A stretch of DNA of 64,000 bases from CAZWLD01 sp964634685 (GTDB taxonomy: Bacteria; Bacillota_I; Bacilli_A; Acholeplasmatales; JAEDCM01), in NCBI GenBank assembly GCA_964634685.1, contig CAZWLD010000006.1, positions 1 through 64,000 on the forward strand, read 5' to 3'. The translations under genes were made by a program, and so were the position numbers. The notes under the pieces are model-generated. The model made no database searches and had not been told where the DNA came from. It saw only the letters and a list, made by a program, of their open reading frames with translations. Positions 60,825 to 64,000 of the stretch are shown here, one piece after another (the stretch's first letter is position 1; every line of letters begins with the position of its first letter).

Positions 60825-61880
60825 ATGAAACAATATGTATTTTCAAATTTAATGGTTGTAATGAAAAAGTATTCTAAAAATCCAAGGCAATCATATCAGT
60901 TTTATATGACAGATTTATTCAATAGTTTAGGATGTGATTGTGTCAATTATGAAAGAAATCTTTTACCCACAAACACATCATCTAGAATAATGACAAGAGC
61001 TTATGATGTTCCAAAAGACGTAAGATGCATTATTAATGATTATTCAAATGAACAAATTGACAAATTCCTTAAAGCATATATTACTGAATATATGAATATA
61101 AATAGATTTGAATCCTTGATTAATGAATTAAAGAACTTTATTATGCAAGCAACAAACCTTACAGACGGTGAAAAGGAGCGCTTATGTAGTTTCACTGTTC
61201 CAGCAATAATGATTAGGGAAGCTTTGATTTGTGCTATTAGAATAGATAATAGATTAAGGCTTAATGACGAAGTATGGAGTAATGGGGTAAATAGTATTAA
61301 TCTAGTTAGCGGTGATATAATTGCATTATCGTTTAATAAAAAAGAATGCATTAATGAAAAAATAGTCGTGATTCCTGTTGATTCTGATTTTCATTTGCAT
61401 ATTTCTGGAGCAAGTGAAGAAAAACCAGAGGTTTCTAAAACAACCTTGCATGGACAATGGCTTATGAGGATGGAAAAAGAAGGATTTACAATAGAAGATA
61501 TAAGAAGGATGATTAATGAATCAATTATAAATAGTGATAGTATAGGTTCTATTTCGAAATTGGTTTATAAAAGTGTGATTTTCTATCTAGTAGGGCTATC
61601 TAAGTTTGACGAGAATAATATTGCACATAGTGATAAAAATGCTATTTCAAAATGTGTTATTAATATATTAGATGAATATAATAAGACAGGTCAGGGAGTT
61701 CCATTATATATACCATTAATTGGCACAGGTAGATCAAGAATTGGATTATCAAACGAAGAAGCAATCGATTTGTTAATAGAGGAATGTAAAAAGAATAAAG
61801 AAAAAATACAAGGAACAGTGAATATCCTTGTATATATAAAAGATTTAGAAAAAATTATGGAGGTAGTACATGAATTATAG
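60825..61880 (+). CDS. Macro-domain effector of a Thoeris-like system (ThsA-macro-like)
   Basis: 351 residues. The first 155 are helical and soluble with no recognised fold. The second part has features of the DUF6430/ThsA-macro family: NLVSGDIIAL (about 159-168), TTLHGQWL (about 206-213), IGSISKLVYKSVIFYLVGLSKFD (about 240-262) and PLIGTGRSRIGLS (about 297-309), a macro-like nucleotide-binding loop. In type II Thoeris such macro domains are fused to membrane helices and bind an ADP-ribose-type signal from a TIR enzyme. No transmembrane helix is seen here. The TIR-like gene overlaps its end by 11 bases. Confidence 0.7.
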   Translation: MKQYVFSNLMVVMKKYSKNPRQSYQFYMTDLFNSLGCDCVNYERNLLPTNTSSRIMTRAYDVPKDVRCIINDYSNEQIDKFLKAYITEYMNINRFESLINELKNFIMQATNLTDGEKERLCSFTVPAIMIREALICAIRIDNRLRLNDEVWSNGVNSINLVSGDIIALSFNKKECINEKIVVIPVDSDFHLHISGASEEKPEVSKTTLHGQWLMRMEKEGFTIEDIRRMINESIINSDSIGSISKLVYKSVIFYLVGLSKFDENNIAHSDKNAISKCVINILDEYNKTGQGVPLYIPLIGTGRSRIGLSNEEAIDLLIEECKKNKEKIQGTVNILVYIKDLEKIMEVVHEL

Positions 61881-62394
61881 AACTAAAACATATTTAGCTG
61901 CAGCATGGGATGAAGACCATGATGCAATTGAAAAATTATATAGTTGGAACGACAATGATTATTATTCTTTAGAATTTAGAAATATTCATGATTTTAAGCA
62001 ATCAAGAGATGATAGTCTTCCATGTAGTATTAAGGACTCTTTGTCTAAAAGAATGGATATGTGCAAATTATTTATTCTCATTGTTGGTGAAAAAACAAAT
62101 AAAGTAACCAAAGGGTTTTGTTCACACTGTAGAAATTATCGTTCATGGTCAGCATACTGTTCATCATCAAAAATGCAAGGCAATAAAAGCTATATTGATT
62201 TCGAATGTGATCGTGCAAAAAGAGATTATAATGATGGTAAAATTAAAATTTTAGTATTATATAATTCTTCATATGTTTATAGGGATAGATGTCCCGAATC
62301 ATTAAGGAATATTGGTATTCATCAAGCAATGAAAACAAATGGTTTATATGATTATCAAAAAGTAAAAACGGCATTTTGGACGGCTCAGCTATGA
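61870..62394 (+). CDS. TIR-like (ThsB-type) protein
   Basis: 174 residues. It starts like TIR-like (DUF1863/MTH538-type) proteins: TKTYLAAAWDEDHDAIEKL strand and helix, SIKDSLSKRMDMCKLFILIVGEKTN, then SYIDFECDRAKRDYNDGKIKILVLYN, in which an acidic residue (Glu in DFECD) stands where TIR enzymes carry the catalytic Glu. A small Cys pair (CSHC) is inserted. In Thoeris, TIR proteins make a nucleotide signal from NAD+ on phage infection. GGAGGT precedes the ATG. It forms a pair with the macro gene. Confidence 0.7.
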   Translation: MNYRTKTYLAAAWDEDHDAIEKLYSWNDNDYYSLEFRNIHDFKQSRDDSLPCSIKDSLSKRMDMCKLFILIVGEKTNKVTKGFCSHCRNYRSWSAYCSSSKMQGNKSYIDFECDRAKRDYNDGKIKILVLYNSSYVYRDRCPESLRNIGIHQAMKTNGLYDYQKVKTAFWTAQL

Positions 62395-62510
62395 AAACTA
62401 ATACCTCATGCTACTTAATGTCGCATGTAGTATCCAGTAGACCTGATATAAATGAATAGCAGTTGACATATTCCTTGCATAGGGTGCCTCGTATGAGGTG
62501 TTATGTTCCA

Positions 62511-62573
62511 TCTATACAACCGACACATGTGGAGTGTGTTACGTTACTCTCTTTAAAAGAATCTAAAAATTAA
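62511..62573 (+). pseudogene. Displaced 3' end of an rlmD-like gene (candidate att site)
   Basis: In one frame this reads SIQPTHVECVTLLSLKESKN and stops. THVECVTLL is the C-terminal signature of RlmD/RumA-type methylases, and the DNA CATGTGGAGTGTGT (62,526-62,539) matches the intact rlmD end at 58.67 kb with one change. No ribosome site or upstream domain is present. It fits the leftover half-site of an element inserted at the end of rlmD. Confidence 0.65.
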
Positions 62574-62653
62574 TAAAACAAGGCTAAAATAATTATTGTT
62601 TTTGAGAAAAAGTGGCTACTCTTAAAAATTTTCATTGTTTCCTTAAAGATGAG

Positions 62654-62684
62654 AAAAGGAATCAGTTCGCAGCTGATTCCTTTT
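62654..62684. terminator. Inverted repeat, likely terminator
   Basis: AAAAGGAATCAG pairs exactly with CTGATTCCTTTT across a 7-base loop. T and A runs on each arm allow action in either direction. Confidence 0.65.
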
Positions 62685-63123
62685 CGTTTACTCTTTAAAT
62701 GCTTATTGTTTCTTGACATTTATAAGATATTAAAAAAATCAATAATTGAAGATGTGTTTATGAAAAAAATTAGCCTTGTATTAAAATATTATTGCTTATG
62801 GATAATATTTCACTATATATGTTAAAGAAGTTGAAATAGTAAAAATATCAGGAGGCTTTTATTTAAATAAATATCCTAATAAAACAGGCAGATATAGAAT
62901 AAAAGAATCTAGATTATTTAAAACTGAAGTCGAAGCAATAGCTTATCAAGAATGTTAAAAGGAAGAAGCATAAACATATCTTGATAAGGATTCATGTTTT
63001 GATGAAAGTATACCAAAATGAAACTTTGTTTGATTTGAATTATGTTTTTTACTATTGAAATTTTTATAATATTATCATATAATAAATATGAAATATATTA
63101 TTTCAAATTTGTGAGGTGATACA

Positions 63124-63741
63124 ATGATAATTGATTACATAAATAAGACTTTTGAAAATGCAGAACCTATTTTTTTATCTGAATTACCTTGTAATTCACA
63201 GGAATCATTAAGACAAGAAATGAAAAAATTGACTGATGAAGGAAAATTAATACGATTATACAGTGGGGTTTATTATAAGCCCTATAAAACAATAATAGGT
63301 ACAGAAGGAAGAATATCAATTAATAAGTATATTGAAAAAAAGTATATCTATAACAATAAAAAAGTATCAGGATTTATATCTGGTTTAGGATTATATAATA
63401 AATATGGTTTTACTTCACAAGTACCATCTTTAATTGAAGTAACGTCTAATGTTGCAACTACTAAACAAAGGAAGATAAATGTTGATGGTTATGATATTAT
63501 TGTATATAAGCCGATAATTGAAATTACAGATTATAATGTTAATGAACTAGAATTTTTGTCATTAATGGTTGATATTGATCGATTTAGTGAAATAAGTGAT
63601 GATGAGTTGAAGATGAAATTAAGAGAATATGTTAATAAAAAAAATATTAATTTTAATATTGTTAAGGATTATTTATCTTTATTTCCTGATAAGATATATA
63701 AAAATCTTTATAATGGAGGATTAATGAATGAGTTGGTATAA
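63124..63741 (+). CDS. AbiEi-like antitoxin (DUF6088 type)
   Basis: 205 residues. An N-terminal winged helix (IFLSELPCNSQESLRQEMKKLTDEGKLIRLYSGVYYKP, about 16-55) is followed by a beta-rich domain with KVSGFISGLGLYNKYGFTSQVP and PSLIEVTSN. AbiEi-type proteins neutralise the AbiEii nucleotidyltransferase and repress their own promoter. GTGAGGTGAT lies upstream. It overlaps the toxin gene by 14 bases. Confidence 0.82.
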   Translation: MIIDYINKTFENAEPIFLSELPCNSQESLRQEMKKLTDEGKLIRLYSGVYYKPYKTIIGTEGRISINKYIEKKYIYNNKKVSGFISGLGLYNKYGFTSQVPSLIEVTSNVATTKQRKINVDGYDIIVYKPIIEITDYNVNELEFLSLMVDIDRFSEISDDELKMKLREYVNKKNINFNIVKDYLSLFPDKIYKNLYNGGLMNELV

Positions 63742-64000
63742 AAGCAATAAAAATGAATGGAAAAAAATTATTGATGCTGTAGCAAATGAATTAAAAAGAA
63801 ATCCTTTAATGGTTGAAAAAGATACAATCCAATCCATGTTTTTATATAAGCTTTCTTTATCTGAATTACCTTTTGTTTTTAAAGGTGGTACATCATTATC
63901 CAAGGCTTTTGATTTAATAGATAGATTCTCTGAGGATATAGATTTATCAATGTCTAGGAATGTAACTGTTAAAGAGAAAAAACAATCAAAAGAAATTATC
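63728..64000 (+). CDS. AbiEii-like nucleotidyltransferase toxin (cut by window end)
   Basis: The first 91 codons are visible. FVFKGGTSLSKAFDLIDRFSEDIDLSM (about 51-77) carries the nucleotidyltransferase GGTSLS and DxD (EDIDL) motifs of the AbiEii/AbiGii family. The type IV toxin transfers nucleotides to tRNA in studied relatives; this has not been shown for this gene. The start ATG 63728 overlaps the antitoxin end. The C-terminal part lies outside the window. Confidence 0.85.
   Translation, partial: MSWYKSNKNEWKKIIDAVANELKRNPLMVEKDTIQSMFLYKLSLSELPFVFKGGTSLSKAFDLIDRFSEDIDLSMSRNVTVKEKKQSKEII

Larger units (their letters stand above)
62395..63123. other. Gene-poor stretch with decayed sequence
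   Basis: No intact gene longer than about 40 codons. It holds the second rlmD 3' end (62,511-62,573), a perfect 12-base stem (62,654-62,684) and a frame reading GGFYLNKYPNKTGRYRIKES and ending EVEAIAYQEC (about 62,850-62,955), probably a gene remnant. The rest is AT-rich with no feature recognised. Confidence 0.6.

Noticed and set aside
1..64000. CRISPR arrays, tRNA or rRNA genes
   Set aside because: No regularly spaced repeats, no clover-leaf tRNA signatures (GGTTC..CC arm) and no rRNA segments were recognised by eye; small RNAs cannot be excluded without folding software.
1..64000. Mollicute-type code with TGA as Trp
   Set aside because: Trp is encoded by TGG throughout and the ORFs end at TGA as well as TAA/TAG with full-length products.

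Overview
This window is AT-rich (about one third G+C by eye), densely packed bacterial chromosome that uses the standard code: TGG encodes Trp and the ORFs end at TGA as well as TAA/TAG. Gene content and order point to a Gram-positive Bacilli/Erysipelotrichia-type Firmicute. Supporting features are a PolC-type replicative polymerase, a T-box in front of pheST, the rlmN-(PASTA)-rsgA-rpe-thiN-spoVM-rpmB-fakA-recG-plsX-rnc neighbourhood, and strong Shine-Dalgarno sites. The organism very probably forms endospores: the window holds a 32-residue SpoVM, a PdaA-type cortex deacetylase, a Cse60-like peptide and a CotD-like Cys/Tyr/Pro-rich coat protein. Species cannot be fixed from the sequence alone.

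Layout. 1-3 kb: acpP, a catalytically dead-looking leucyl-tRNA synthetase paralogue, and a convergent YhcC radical SAM gene. 3-9.1 kb: one operon of a DUF1189-like membrane protein plus a Wadjet/MksBEF-like SMC complex (JetA, JetB, JetC) with no JetD nuclease. 9.3-16.4 kb: YdbS/YdbT-type PH-domain membrane proteins, a small membrane protein and polC. 16.4-21.6 kb: CotD-like protein, a membrane protein, then a vWA / PP2C / Ser-Thr kinase triad of the TerY-P type facing a zinc-ribbon protein. 21.6-25.4 kb: T-box-pheST. 25.4-31.3 kb: an AgcS symporter, an Rgg-like TPR protein and three tandem paralogous polytopic membrane proteins. 31.3-36.6 kb: two unannotated small peptides followed by two ABC exporters of bacteriocin-immunity type, a lipoprotein and two further membrane proteins.

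36.7-50 kb is housekeeping: rlmN, a PASTA-only protein standing where PrkC normally lies, rsgA, rpe, thiN, spoVM, rpmB, fakA, hsp20, recG, plsX, rnc, pspC, nudix, dapB, dnaD, nth, cse60. 50-57.3 kb: an HTH-TPR regulator with palindromes upstream, a heterodimeric ABC exporter, a YihY-like protein and pdaA. rlmD (57.4-58.7 kb) marks the edge of the accessory DNA.

Downstream of rlmD lies an island whose far side, near 62.5 kb, carries a second rlmD 3' end, as expected for an element integrated at the end of this gene. Its cargo is a DUF4417 gene, a free-standing YwqJ-type deaminase toxin with an immunity gene, and a macro-domain/TIR-like pair that resembles Thoeris. After a 0.7-kb stretch of decayed DNA comes an AbiEi/AbiEii type IV toxin-antitoxin pair that runs off the window end. 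The best candidates for something under-described are the TIR-macro pair, the JetABC operon without JetD, the LeuRS-like pseudo-enzyme, the orphan PASTA protein and the peptide/ABC locus.
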